Assembly: GCA_963753195.1 (NCBI GenBank)
Contig: CAVWBH010000003.1
Span: 124,001-188,000 of the forward strand
DNA length: 64,000 nucleotides
Reading direction: 5' to 3'
DNA from: Palsa-504 sp963753195
GTDB lineage: Bacteria > Actinomycetota > Actinomycetes > Streptosporangiales > Streptosporangiaceae
Made by a program: the position numbers and the translations under genes. Position 1 is the stretch's first letter; every line of letters begins with the position of its first letter. The notes below the pieces were generated by a model. That model did not search any database. It was not told where the DNA came from and was given only the letters and a program-made list of their open reading frames with translations. Positions 1 to 7,730 of this stretch are shown here, in pieces.

Positions 1-258
1 CCAGCTTTCATCGTCGGGGCGGCGCTCGCGTGTGTCCGCACCCTGATCCTCAAGGGCGGCCCGGGGGGCAGGGAGGGACCGGCTTTGGCTGTGGACGGCG
101 AGGCGTAGCTCTGCGTAGTAGGTCTCGCGGTCGCGGACTTCGGCGCGTGCCTCGATGGGGCTCTCGGGGGCAGCGCCAGTCTTCCGGAAGGGAAGCTGAG
201 CCGGGGAGTCGGCCCCCTCGTCCGGTGACGGGCCTTCACCCTCATACTTGCTGGCCAC
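1..258 (-). CDS. Hypothetical protein, 3' end beyond left edge
   Basis: A reading frame starts at GTG (256-258) and stays open for 86 codons to the left edge. It begins VASKYEGEGPSPDEG and is rich in charged and polar residues (many Glu, Arg, Asp), with no membrane segment or motif I recognise. The region immediately upstream turns sharply AT-richer, as expected for a promoter, which supports this strand and start. I cannot name a family; the charged N-terminus would suit a soluble protein. Confidence 0.45.
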   Translation of the reverse strand, partial: MASKYEGEGPSPDEGADSPAQLPFRKTGAAPESPIEARAEVRDRETYYAELRLAVHSQSRSLPAPRAALEDQGADTRERRPDDESW

Positions 259-310
259 GCCCACACCTCTATGCCGTTGCAGTATCGTAAACACGGAGCG
301 AAACTTGTTC

Positions 311-352
311 GCTACCATTTGTAGTGTAACTCTACGTACTGTACCAAATGCA
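311..352. promoter_or_regulatory. AT-rich intergenic region with inverted repeats
   Basis: Bases 259-527 carry no convincing gene. Around 300-350 the sequence is AT-rich compared with its surroundings. It contains CATTTG (316-321) facing CAAATG (345-350), with a smaller GTAG...CTAC pair (321-324/332-335) inside. This looks like the promoter or operator of the leftward gene at the edge. No regulator is assigned. Confidence 0.35.
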
Positions 353-527
353 ACGGGTAATCAGGTAATAGTTGCCTATCTCCCTGGTTATGCTCGACGC
401 AGAGTTGCGAGAAAGACCCGAGATTGGGCTGCGCGGCGGCAGGCAGCGGTGTGAACAGGAAGCTAGGGCCGCGGCCTGACGCAGGACTGACCGGGGCGAT
501 GGCCACGGCCCGTTCCGTCGTGTCTGG

Positions 528-1286
528 CTACTGTCCGCGCAGGATGTCGCCGAAGATGCCGCCGACGGCCCCGGCCTGGGCGGCCTGCGGATCAACCTGG
601 CGGGCCAGGTAGGGGTCGAGCGCGTGGGCGAGCACGGCCAGCGGCATCGACTGCAGCCAGACCTGGCCGGGGCCGGTCAGCGCGACCAGGTGGTAGCCGT
701 CGCCGCCGAAGGCCACGTTCGAGATGCCCGGCACGCGGGTGATGGCGAACTGGACGCTGCCCTCGAACATGCCCACGTGCCCCGGGTGCACCATCAGCCC
801 CTGGCCGGGGGCCAGGGTGTAATGCACCAGTTCGCCGGACAACTCGATCCAGGCACGGCCCTGGCCGTCGAGTTTCTGCAGGATGAACCCGTCGCCGCCC
901 CACAGGCCGCCGCGGAAGGTCTGCTGCAGCCCGATGCTGGCGGTCAGGCCGGGGGTGCCGCACAGCCAGCCGTGGTGGTGCACGTAGAACGCCTGGCCGG
1001 GCGCGATGTCGACCGGGACGATGTGGCCGGGCAGCTTGGCCGCGAACGTGATCATGCCCGGGCCGGAGACCGCTTCGTAATGGGTGAGGAACAGTCCCCC
1101 GCCGCCCATGACGCGCTTGAGGCCCTGCATGAGGCCACCGCGGCCCGAGCCGGTGGCAATGTGCTGGGAGAGCTGGATGTTCGGGGTCATCCAGGACAGC
1201 TCGCCGCGGGTGGAGACGACCTGCTCGCCTTGCTGCAAGGTGACCTCGAGGACCGGCATCGTGGTGCCCTTGATTTCAGCGTCCAT
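528..1286 (-). CDS. AIM24 family protein (TIGR00266/DUF124)
   Basis: 252 residues. The protein has the AIM24 pattern: a beta-rich fold with many Gly turns, an early segment reading LSWMTPNIQLSQHI, a Gly-rich MGGGGLFLTHYEA stretch near residue 80, and LPGHIVPVDIAPGQAFYVHH in the middle. Bacterial members have no firmly established biochemical function; yeast AIM24 affects mitochondrial inner-membrane organisation. No signal peptide or transmembrane segment is visible. The start could be Met1 or Met10 (MPVLEV). It is transcribed divergently from the Ada/AlkA gene and shares a short intergenic region with it. Confidence 0.85.
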   Translation of the reverse strand: MDAEIKGTTMPVLEVTLQQGEQVVSTRGELSWMTPNIQLSQHIATGSGRGGLMQGLKRVMGGGGLFLTHYEAVSGPGMITFAAKLPGHIVPVDIAPGQAFYVHHHGWLCGTPGLTASIGLQQTFRGGLWGGDGFILQKLDGQGRAWIELSGELVHYTLAPGQGLMVHPGHVGMFEGSVQFAITRVPGISNVAFGGDGYHLVALTGPGQVWLQSMPLAVLAHALDPYLARQVDPQAAQAGAVGGIFGDILRGQ

Positions 1287-1353
1287 GCCGGGGAGCCTAC
1301 CCGCGGGGGTGCTGTCCGATTTCCGCTAGTGACACCCGGCGCGGGCTGGCATT

Positions 1354-2973
1354 GTGGAAGGCGTGGATGACGAGCAGCGGTACCAGGCGGCGGTCAGCAA
1401 GGACCCCCGCTTCGACGGGGTGTTCTTCATCGCCGTGACCTCGACGGGCATTTACTGCCGTCCCTCGTGCCCGGCGATCACGCCCAAACGCGAGCACATG
1501 CGGTACTACCGCAGCGCCGCCGCGGCGCAGGATGCCGGATTCCGCGCGTGCAAGCGGTGCCGTCCGGACGCGTCCCCGGGCTCGCCGGAATGGAACATCC
1601 GGGCCGACGTGGTGGGACGGGCGATGCGGCTGATCGCCGACGGCGTGGTCGACCGTGACGGCGTGGAAGGGCTGGCGGCCCGGCTCGGCTACGAGCAACG
1701 CCAGGTACGCCGGCTGGTCACCGCCGAGCTGGGCGCGGGGCCGCTGGCCATCGCGCGCGCGCAGCGCGCCCAGACGGCCAGGGTCCTCACCGAGACCACC
1801 ACGCTGCCGGTGTCGGAGATCGCGTTCGCGGCCGGCTTCGCCAGCATCAGGCAGTTCAACTCGACCATCCGGGAGGTGTTCGCGGTGACGCCGACGGAGC
1901 TGCGCGAGCGGGCGGCCCGCCGTGGGTCAAGGGCGGGCTCGAAGCCCCGGCCCCGGCCCCGGCGGGGGGTCGGGCAGGCCGGCCCGGCGTCGGACCCGGC
2001 CGCGCCGGGCCTGATCAGGCTGCGGCTGCCGTACCGGGCGCCGATCGACACCGGGCGGCTGCTCAGCTTCCTGGCCGCGCGGGCGATCCCCGGCGTGGAA
2101 TCGGCCGGCGACGGCTGCTACCGACGGACGCTGCTGCTGCCGAACGGCACGGGGATCTTGTCGGTCAGCCTGCCGGCGGACGACGGCGGGGCCGGGTACC
2201 TCGACTGCGAGCTGCAGCTGGAGGACCTGCGCGACCTGACCGCGGCGGTGCAGCGCTGCCGCCGCCTGCTCGACCTGGACGCCGACCCGCAGGCCGTCAC
2301 CGCCTTCCTGGCCGCGTCGGGCCCGGTGCTGGGCCCGCTGGCGCGGGCCAACCCCGGGCGGCGGGTGCCCGGCCACGTGGACGGGAACGAGCTGGCCTTG
2401 CGAGCCGTCCTCGGCCAGCAGGTGTCCGTGGCCGCGGCCCGGCGCCTCGGGGCGCGGCTGGTGGCCGCCTACGGCAAGCCGCTCGAGCGGCCGGACGGCA
2501 CGCTCACGCATTGCTTCCCGACCGCGGAGACGCTGGCCGGGGCCGACCCGGCCACGCTGCCGATGCCGCAGACCCGGGCCGCCGCGCTGACCGGGCTGGC
2601 CGCCGCGCTCGCGGCCGGCGACCTGTCGCTGGATCCCGGCGCCGACCGGGACCGCGCCGAGGCACAGCTGCTGGCCCTGCCCGGCATCGGGCCGTGGACA
2701 GCGGGCTACATCCGGATGCGCGCGCTGTCCGACCCCGACGCGTTCGTGCCTGCTGACGCCGGCGTGCTCCGGGCGCTGGCCCGGCTGGGCACCGCCGGCC
2801 AGCAGGGCACCGCCGGCCAGCAGGGCGCCGCCGGCCAGCTGGGCGGCGCCGGCCAGGCGCCGGGGCCGGACCGGGCGGCCCGGCAGGCCGCGGAGCTGGC
2901 CGAGCGCTGGCACCCATGGCGTTCCTACGCGGTACAACATCTGTGGGCCTACCTGGAAGAGAGTGAGTCATGA
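1354..2973 (+). CDS. Ada/AlkA fusion: methyl-phosphotriester sensor, AraC HTH and 3-methyladenine DNA glycosylase
   Basis: 539 residues from a GTG start (another GTG lies three codons in). Residues about 1-75 are the Ada zinc domain with four cysteines at 35, 39, 66 and 69 (YCRPSC, CKRC). Residues about 85-180 are an AraC-type DNA-binding domain. About 205-330 is the AlkA N-terminal domain, followed by the HhH-GPD glycosylase with LPGIGPWTAGYIRMR and the presumed catalytic Asp in VPADAGV. In this known arrangement Cys35 would accept a methyl group from a phosphotriester and turn the protein into an activator, while the C-terminus removes alkylated purines. A low-complexity insert (GTAGQQGTAGQQG-like) sits just after the catalytic Asp. 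It overlaps the next gene by 4 bp, forming an operon. Confidence 0.93.
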   Translation: MEGVDDEQRYQAAVSKDPRFDGVFFIAVTSTGIYCRPSCPAITPKREHMRYYRSAAAAQDAGFRACKRCRPDASPGSPEWNIRADVVGRAMRLIADGVVDRDGVEGLAARLGYEQRQVRRLVTAELGAGPLAIARAQRAQTARVLTETTTLPVSEIAFAAGFASIRQFNSTIREVFAVTPTELRERAARRGSRAGSKPRPRPRRGVGQAGPASDPAAPGLIRLRLPYRAPIDTGRLLSFLAARAIPGVESAGDGCYRRTLLLPNGTGILSVSLPADDGGAGYLDCELQLEDLRDLTAAVQRCRRLLDLDADPQAVTAFLAASGPVLGPLARANPGRRVPGHVDGNELALRAVLGQQVSVAAARRLGARLVAAYGKPLERPDGTLTHCFPTAETLAGADPATLPMPQTRAAALTGLAAALAAGDLSLDPGADRDRAEAQLLALPGIGPWTAGYIRMRALSDPDAFVPADAGVLRALARLGTAGQQGTAGQQGAAGQLGGAGQAPGPDRAARQAAELAERWHPWRSYAVQHLWAYLEESES

Positions 2974-3497
2974 CCAGCCCCTTCGTGACACCGGACCGGG
3001 ATGCTCCGCGCCTGGCGCACACCGTGAGCTCCCCTATCGGCCGGCTGCTGCTGATCGGCGACGGGCACGCCCTGACCGGGCTGTGGATGCTGGACGCGGG
3101 CCGGGGCTCGGCGCTGGACGCCGGGCTGACGCCCAGCCCGGCGGCGTTCGGCAAGGTCGCGGCGCAGCTCGAGGAGTACTTCGCCGGCCAGCGCAAGGAG
3201 TTCACCGTGCCGCTGGCGCCGAGCGGGACCCCGTTCCAGCTCGCGGTGTGGGAGCAGCTGGCCAAGATCCCGTACGGCAGCACGGTCAGCTACGGCGACA
3301 TCGCCCGTGCGCTGGGCAAGCGGCTGGTCGCATCCCGGGCGGTCGGCCTAGCCAACGGGGCCAACCCGATCTCCATCATCGTGCCGTGCCACCGGGTGAT
3401 CGGCAGCGACGGCAGCCTGACCGGCTACGGCGGCGGCCTGGACCGTAAGGAACTTCTGCTCCGGCTGGAAGGGGCGACCGCGGCCGCGCTGTGGTGA
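2970..3497 (+). CDS. ogt: Methylated-DNA--protein-cysteine S-methyltransferase
   Basis: 175 residues. The active-site motif IIVPCHRVIG with its acceptor cysteine is intact, preceded by the helix-turn-helix region (IPYGSTVSYGDIARALGK) and followed by the family's GYGGGLDRKELLLRLE tail. It repairs O6-methylguanine by irreversible transfer of the methyl group to Cys. The ATG overlaps the TGA of the Ada/AlkA gene, so the two are translationally coupled and form a small adaptive-response operon against alkylation damage. Confidence 0.95.
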   Translation: MTSPFVTPDRDAPRLAHTVSSPIGRLLLIGDGHALTGLWMLDAGRGSALDAGLTPSPAAFGKVAAQLEEYFAGQRKEFTVPLAPSGTPFQLAVWEQLAKIPYGSTVSYGDIARALGKRLVASRAVGLANGANPISIIVPCHRVIGSDGSLTGYGGGLDRKELLLRLEGATAAALW

Positions 3498-3540
3498 CGG
3501 GCGCACGGAACGGATGGGGTGCCGGGTACGTCAAACCTGC

Positions 3541-4155
3541 ATGACCGACCAACGCCCGCGGCACGATGGACACGGGATCCCAGGGCTCCTCGGGGCCGCG
3601 GTGCTGGTCGCAGTGCTGGCCGGGTGCGCTTCGGCGACGTCGGCCCCGGCGGGCACCGCTGCCCCGGCCGCGGCTGCCGGCGCCGGGGCGGCCGCGCCGA
3701 AGGTCGGCTGCGCGGGCGTGACCCAGGCGACCGTGGTCACTATCCGCCAGACGACGCAGATCACGAAGCCGGTCATATCCCGCCCGGTGGGAACCACGTA
3801 CCGCCAGCCGGGCCGGGTGCAGGCCCTGTTCGGCCAGCTGTGCGCCGCGGTGACCCATCCCGTGGCGACGACGCTGATGCACTGCCCGGCCGACATCGGG
3901 ACCAGCTACCTCGGGACGTTCTACGATGGCTCGCGGACGCTGGGCACGTTCATCTACGCCACGACGGGCTGCCAGCGGGTAAGCGTCTCCGCGGCGGGAA
4001 CCACCTTGTCCACGATGGTGTACGGCCGGGCGGCGGCCGCCGCGCCGCACCTGTCGGCCGACCTGTACGCGCTGGTGGGATCGCCGAAGCCGGGCGCGAC
4101 GCAGTCGCAGGGAAGCGTCAACCCGGGCGTGCCCAACGACCCCGCGCAGCCCTAG
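3541..4155 (+). CDS. Putative secreted lipoprotein
   Basis: 204 residues from the ATG at 3541; an ATG at 3514 in the same frame is also possible. The N-terminus has basic residues, then LLGAAVLVAVLAGC, a typical signal-peptidase II lipobox, followed by an Ala/Pro/Gly-rich linker and a globular domain with four more cysteines. The mature protein would be anchored to the outer face of the membrane. I recognise no family and no catalytic motif. It follows ogt by about 40 bp but lacks an obvious strong ribosome-binding site, so co-transcription with the repair genes is uncertain. Confidence 0.6.
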   Translation: MTDQRPRHDGHGIPGLLGAAVLVAVLAGCASATSAPAGTAAPAAAAGAGAAAPKVGCAGVTQATVVTIRQTTQITKPVISRPVGTTYRQPGRVQALFGQLCAAVTHPVATTLMHCPADIGTSYLGTFYDGSRTLGTFIYATTGCQRVSVSAAGTTLSTMVYGRAAAAAPHLSADLYALVGSPKPGATQSQGSVNPGVPNDPAQP

Positions 4156-4164
4156 GGACCGGCC

Positions 4165-4407
4165 TCAGGGCAGGTGGCCTGACTCATCGAGGTCGAACTC
4201 GCCGTCCTTGACCCCGAGGACGAACGCTTCCCATTCCGCCTCGGTGAAATAGAGCCGGTCGCCATCGGGGTTCGACGCGTCGTACATCACGTACAGCTTG
4301 GTCTCGCCGGACTTATGCGGAGCGGCCGACGTGTCGGTGGTGACGTACACCTCTACGCGGCTGTCCGGCGCATCAGGCGCTGGCCCAGCGTCACCCGGTG
4401 TGTGCAT
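4165..4407 (-). CDS. DUF397 domain protein
   Basis: 80 residues. The C-terminal half, with LYFTEAEWEAFVLGVKDGEF, is the signature of DUF397, a small actinomycete-specific family usually encoded next to an XRE/DUF5753 regulator. No such regulator is adjacent here, so this is an orphan copy. The gene is convergent with the lipoprotein gene and divergent from the Nudix gene. Confidence 0.8.
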   Translation of the reverse strand: MHTPGDAGPAPDAPDSRVEVYVTTDTSAAPHKSGETKLYVMYDASNPDGDRLYFTEAEWEAFVLGVKDGEFDLDESGHLP

Positions 4408-4465
4408 GGGCTCAGGCTACTACCGCGGGCATCCCGGCGTCCGGCGGCGCGTATAGGGTCGGGTT

Positions 4466-4990
4466 GTGCCCGATGCAGCCCGCAGCAGCCCGGAAGATGA
4501 CCAGGCCGCGGCCAGCAAGCAGTTTCCGGCCAGCTCGCAGTCCGCATGGTTTGCCCAGCTGCCCACCATGTTCGGCACGGCGGCGGCGCTCTTCACCAAC
4601 CCGGCCGGCCAGGTCCTGCTGGTCAAGCCGAACTACCGGGATCACTGGCTGCTGCCCGGCGGGATCCTCGAGCACGGCGAGGCGCCGCACGCCGGCTGCC
4701 GCCGCGAGGTGTCGGAGGAACTCGGCCTCGAGATCGAGCCCGGACCGCTGCTGGCCCTCGGGTGGGCGGCGCCCGAGGGCGCGCGGCCCAAGCCGATCGT
4801 GGTCTTCATCTTCGACGGGGGCCTGCTGGCCGATGATGTCCCGATCCGCCTGCAGGAATCCGAGCTGGACGAATACCGGTTCGTGGCGGCCGGCGAGCTG
4901 GACCGCTACCTCCCGCCGGTGATGAGCGCCCGGGTATCCGCGGCGCTGCGCAACCGCGGCAGCGGGGCGACGGCATACCTGCCGTCTTAG
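4466..4990 (+). CDS. Nudix hydrolase
   Basis: 174 residues from a GTG start. The Nudix box is complete: GGILEHGEAPHAGC followed by REVSEELGLEI, matching GX5EX7REUXEEXGU, at about residues 65-90. The family hydrolyses nucleoside diphosphates linked to another moiety; the substrate cannot be read from the sequence. A roughly 35-residue polar N-terminal extension precedes the domain. The stop codon overlaps the end of the convergent yccF-like gene by 4 bp. Confidence 0.88.
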   Translation: MPDAARSSPEDDQAAASKQFPASSQSAWFAQLPTMFGTAAALFTNPAGQVLLVKPNYRDHWLLPGGILEHGEAPHAGCRREVSEELGLEIEPGPLLALGWAAPEGARPKPIVVFIFDGGLLADDVPIRLQESELDEYRFVAAGELDRYLPPVMSARVSAALRNRGSGATAYLPS

Positions 4991-5367
4991 AAGGCGCGGC
5001 CGGGGCTGATGCGCACCCCGAGCGGCATGAGCGAGATCGGGATGATCTTGAAGTTGGCCAGGCCGAGCGGGATGCCGATGATCGTCAGGCACAGTGCTAT
5101 GCCGCTGGCCAGGTGGCCGAGCGCCAGCCACCAGCCGATGAGCACGATCCACAGGACGTCGCCGATCGCCGAGCCGACCCCCGCACCCGGCCGTCGCTCG
5201 ATCTGCCGCCCGAACGGCCACAGCACGTACCCGCCGATCCGGAACGCCGCGATCCCGAACGGGATGGTGATGATCAGCACGAAGCAGATCACTCCGGCGA
5301 TGGCGTAGGCGATGGCCATCCACCAGCCGCACAGGACGAGCCAGATGACGTTGAGGACCAGTCTCAT
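4987..5367 (-). CDS. YccF domain membrane protein
   Basis: 126 residues with two tandem YccF (DUF307) repeats: the first carries WMAIAYAIAGVICFVLIITI and IPFGIAAFRIG, the second WWLALGHLASGIALCLTIIG and IPLGLANFKI. About four transmembrane segments are expected. This is a small inner-membrane protein family of unknown function. Its ATG overlaps the end of the upstream DUF2277 gene by 4 bp, so the two are probably co-transcribed. Confidence 0.88.
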   Translation of the reverse strand: MRLVLNVIWLVLCGWWMAIAYAIAGVICFVLIITIPFGIAAFRIGGYVLWPFGRQIERRPGAGVGSAIGDVLWIVLIGWWLALGHLASGIALCLTIIGIPLGLANFKIIPISLMPLGVRISPGRAF

Positions 5368-5588
5368 GCGCTACGTCTCGGCGCGGAGCGGACTTCCAGG
5401 TGGTCCAGCAGGGCCGCGGTGGCGGCCGCGACCGCGTCGACGGCGTGGCCGAACGCCTCGGCGTTGTGGCCGGCGGGCGCGCGGAAGCCGCTGATCTTCC
5501 GGACATACTGCAAGGCGGCGGCGCGGATGTCGTCGTCAGTGACCTGCTCGGCGTAGGGCGGGCGGAGGGTCTTGATGCTGCGGCACAT
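5364..5588 (-). CDS. DUF2277 family protein
   Basis: 74 residues. It starts MCRSIKTLRPPY and contains ALQYVRKISGFRAPAGHN, which matches the small DUF2277 family (CRSIKTLR N-terminus). The function is unknown. It is a compact, mostly helical soluble protein and precedes the yccF-like gene with a 4-bp overlap. Confidence 0.8.
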   Translation of the reverse strand: MCRSIKTLRPPYAEQVTDDDIRAAALQYVRKISGFRAPAGHNAEAFGHAVDAVAAATAALLDHLEVRSAPRRSA

Positions 5589-5605
5589 GCTATCGACGGT
5601 ACCGC

Positions 5606-6349
5606 CTAGCCCAAACCCAGCAAGCCCTCCAGGCCCACGTTGAGGCCGTGGGGCAGCAAGCCGATGCCGCGGACGGCCAGCAAGACACCCGGCATGAACG
5701 AGACCCGGTCCAGAGAGTCATGCCTGATCGTGAGCGTCTCCCCCGGGCCGCCGAACAGCACCTCCTGATGCGCCACCAGCCCGGCGGCGCGCACCGAGTG
5801 CACGTGGACCTCGTCCACGGTGGCGCCGCGCGCGCCCGGCAGCGCGGAAGTGGTGGCGTCCGGCGGCGGGCCCAGGCCGGCCTCGGCCCGGGCCGCGCCG
5901 ATCATCGACGCGGTGCGCAGCGCCGTTCCCGACGGGGCGTCGGCCTTGGCGGCGTGATGCAACTCGATCACCTCAGCCGAGGGGAAAAAGCGCGCGGCCT
6001 GCTCGGCGAAGCGCATCATCAAGATGGCGCCGACGGAGAAATTCGGCACGATGAGGACCCGCGCCGACGGGTGGTCCGCCAGCCAGCCCGCCACCTGGTC
6101 CAGCCGGTCCTCGCCGAACCCGGATGTGCCGACCACGACGTCCAGGTCGTGCTCGATGCACCAGCGCAGGTTGCTCATGACCGCGCCGGGCTGGGTGAAG
6201 TCGACCACCACGTCGCAGTCTTCGAGCACGTCGAGCTTGTCGTCGCGGTCGACCTCGGCCGCGACGAGCAGGTCCGGGGCCTCAGTGATCGTCCGGACCA
6301 CCTCTTGCCCCATCCGCCCCCGGGCCCCGACCACCCCAATCCTGCTCAT
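5606..6349 (-). CDS. dapB: 4-hydroxy-tetrahydrodipicolinate reductase
   Basis: 247 residues from the ATG at 6349, chosen because a strong GAGGAGGA site precedes it; an in-frame ATG lies eight codons upstream. The Rossmann motif IGVVGARGRMG is at the N-terminus, VVGTSGF lies in the middle, and the catalytic segment ELHHAAKADAPSGTAL carries the family's His and Lys. DapB reduces dihydrodipicolinate with NAD(P)H in the diaminopimelate/lysine pathway, feeding peptidoglycan and lysine synthesis. The downstream position relative to the peptidase and pnp genes is usual for actinobacteria. Confidence 0.95.
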   Translation of the reverse strand: MSRIGVVGARGRMGQEVVRTITEAPDLLVAAEVDRDDKLDVLEDCDVVVDFTQPGAVMSNLRWCIEHDLDVVVGTSGFGEDRLDQVAGWLADHPSARVLIVPNFSVGAILMMRFAEQAARFFPSAEVIELHHAAKADAPSGTALRTASMIGAARAEAGLGPPPDATTSALPGARGATVDEVHVHSVRAAGLVAHQEVLFGGPGETLTIRHDSLDRVSFMPGVLLAVRGIGLLPHGLNVGLEGLLGLG

Positions 6350-6374
6350 ACCCGTCCTCCTCGGTGCTGACATT

Positions 6375-6422
6375 TATCGTGGATCATTACTGCCCGCCGG
6401 GGGGCAGTAATGATCCACGATA
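6375..6422. repeat. Perfect 21-bp inverted repeat in the dapB leader
   Basis: Arms 6375-6395 and 6402-6422 are perfectly complementary, with a 6-base loop (GCCGGG). The element lies between the end of the M16 peptidase gene and the dapB ribosome-binding site. It is less GC-rich than its surroundings, contains GATC, and has no T-tract after the stem on the minus strand. It could terminate the upstream operon, be an operator, or be a mobile palindromic (REP/MITE-like) unit. Confidence 0.7.
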
Positions 6423-6443
6423 TTTGGCCTGGCCCCGCAGGGG

Positions 6444-7730
6444 TCAGATCTGGAAGGCCGAAGGGTCGTCGAAGGGGCCGACGACGGCCAGGGCCTTCGG
6501 GCGGGTGAGGATCTCGGCGGCCACCGCACGCACGTCGTCGTGAGTGACCGCGTCGATCGAGGCGAGCACCTCATCGACCGGCTCGAGCCGCGGGTACACC
6601 AGCTCCGACTTGCCCAGGCGGCTCATCCGGGAGGACGGGTCCTCCAGGCCGAGCACGATCGAGCCGCGGACCTGGCCCTTGCCCCGGGCCAGCTCGGCGT
6701 CGGTCAGGCCGCCGTCGACCACCTTGCCGATCTCCTCGGCGCAGATGGCCAGGACCTCATCGGCCTTGGCGGGCAGGCAGCCGACGTAGACGCCCCACAT
6801 GCCGGTGTCGGCGTGCTGCGAGGAGAAGCTGTACACCGAGTAGGCCAGGCCGCGATTCTCCCTGACCTCCTGGAACAGCCGGGAGGACATGCCGCCGCCG
6901 AACGCCGCGTTCAGCACGCCGAGCGCGAACCGACGGTCATCGGTCCTGGCCATCCCCTCGCACCCGAGTACCAGGTTGGCCTGCTCGATACCGCGGGAGA
7001 CCAGCGCGGTGCCCGCGCCGGCCTCGGTGCCGGCGCTGGGGCGGCGGCCGTTCAGCCGGGGCGGGGCGGGCTCAGCCACCCGGTCCAGGACCGGGCCGAA
7101 CGCCTCGGCCACGAGCCGGACCACCGTGTCGTGGTCCAGGTTGCCCGCCGCGGCCACCACGACCTGCTCGGGGACGTACCGGGCCTGGTAGTGCTCGAAG
7201 ATCTGCTCCCTGGTGATCGCGTTGATCGTGTCCGTGGTGCCGAGGATCGGCCGGCCGAGCGGGGTGTCACCGAACAGCTTCGCGGTGAACGCCTCGTGGA
7301 CGGTGTCGGTGGGATCGTCGTCGTTCATCGCGATCTCTTCGAGCACGACGTTCCGCTCGGCATCCACGTCCTTCGGGGTGATCAGCGAACTGGTCACCAT
7401 GTCGGACAGGACGTCCACGGCCAGCGGCAGGTCGGCGTCGAGCACCCGGGCGTAGTAGCAGGTGTACTCCTTCGCGGTGAACGCGTTCATCTCGCCGCCC
7501 ACCGCGTCCATCTCCGCGGAGAGCTCCAGCGCGCTGCGCCGCCTGGTGCCCTTGAACAGCAGGTGCTCCAGGTAATGGGTCGCACCGGCGTGCGCCTGGT
7601 CCTCGTCCCGGGAACCGACCCCGACCCAGATGCCCAGCGCGACCGACCGCACGGCGGGCAGGGACTCGGTAACGACCCTGAGCCCGCCGTGCAGGACGGT
7701 GCGGCTGACCCGAGTTAGCTCGGTAGCCAT
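6444..7730 (-). CDS. M16 family zinc metallopeptidase (PepR/processing-peptidase-like)
   Basis: 428 residues. The inverted zinc motif HYLEH (in GATHYLEHLLFKGT) is near residue 48. The family's second region with NEFTAKEYTCYYA-like sequence and the downstream glutamate-containing ERNVVLEEIAMNDDDP follow. The C-terminal half is the inactive M16 lobe, with the GGGMSSRLFQEVRE motif. Such peptidases degrade small peptides in the cytoplasm; the exact substrate is unknown. The start codon directly abuts the pnp stop codon, so both are read from one transcript. Confidence 0.93.
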   Translation of the reverse strand: MATELTRVSRTVLHGGLRVVTESLPAVRSVALGIWVGVGSRDEDQAHAGATHYLEHLLFKGTRRRSALELSAEMDAVGGEMNAFTAKEYTCYYARVLDADLPLAVDVLSDMVTSSLITPKDVDAERNVVLEEIAMNDDDPTDTVHEAFTAKLFGDTPLGRPILGTTDTINAITREQIFEHYQARYVPEQVVVAAAGNLDHDTVVRLVAEAFGPVLDRVAEPAPPRLNGRRPSAGTEAGAGTALVSRGIEQANLVLGCEGMARTDDRRFALGVLNAAFGGGMSSRLFQEVRENRGLAYSVYSFSSQHADTGMWGVYVGCLPAKADEVLAICAEEIGKVVDGGLTDAELARGKGQVRGSIVLGLEDPSSRMSRLGKSELVYPRLEPVDEVLASIDAVTHDDVRAVAAEILTRPKALAVVGPFDDPSAFQI

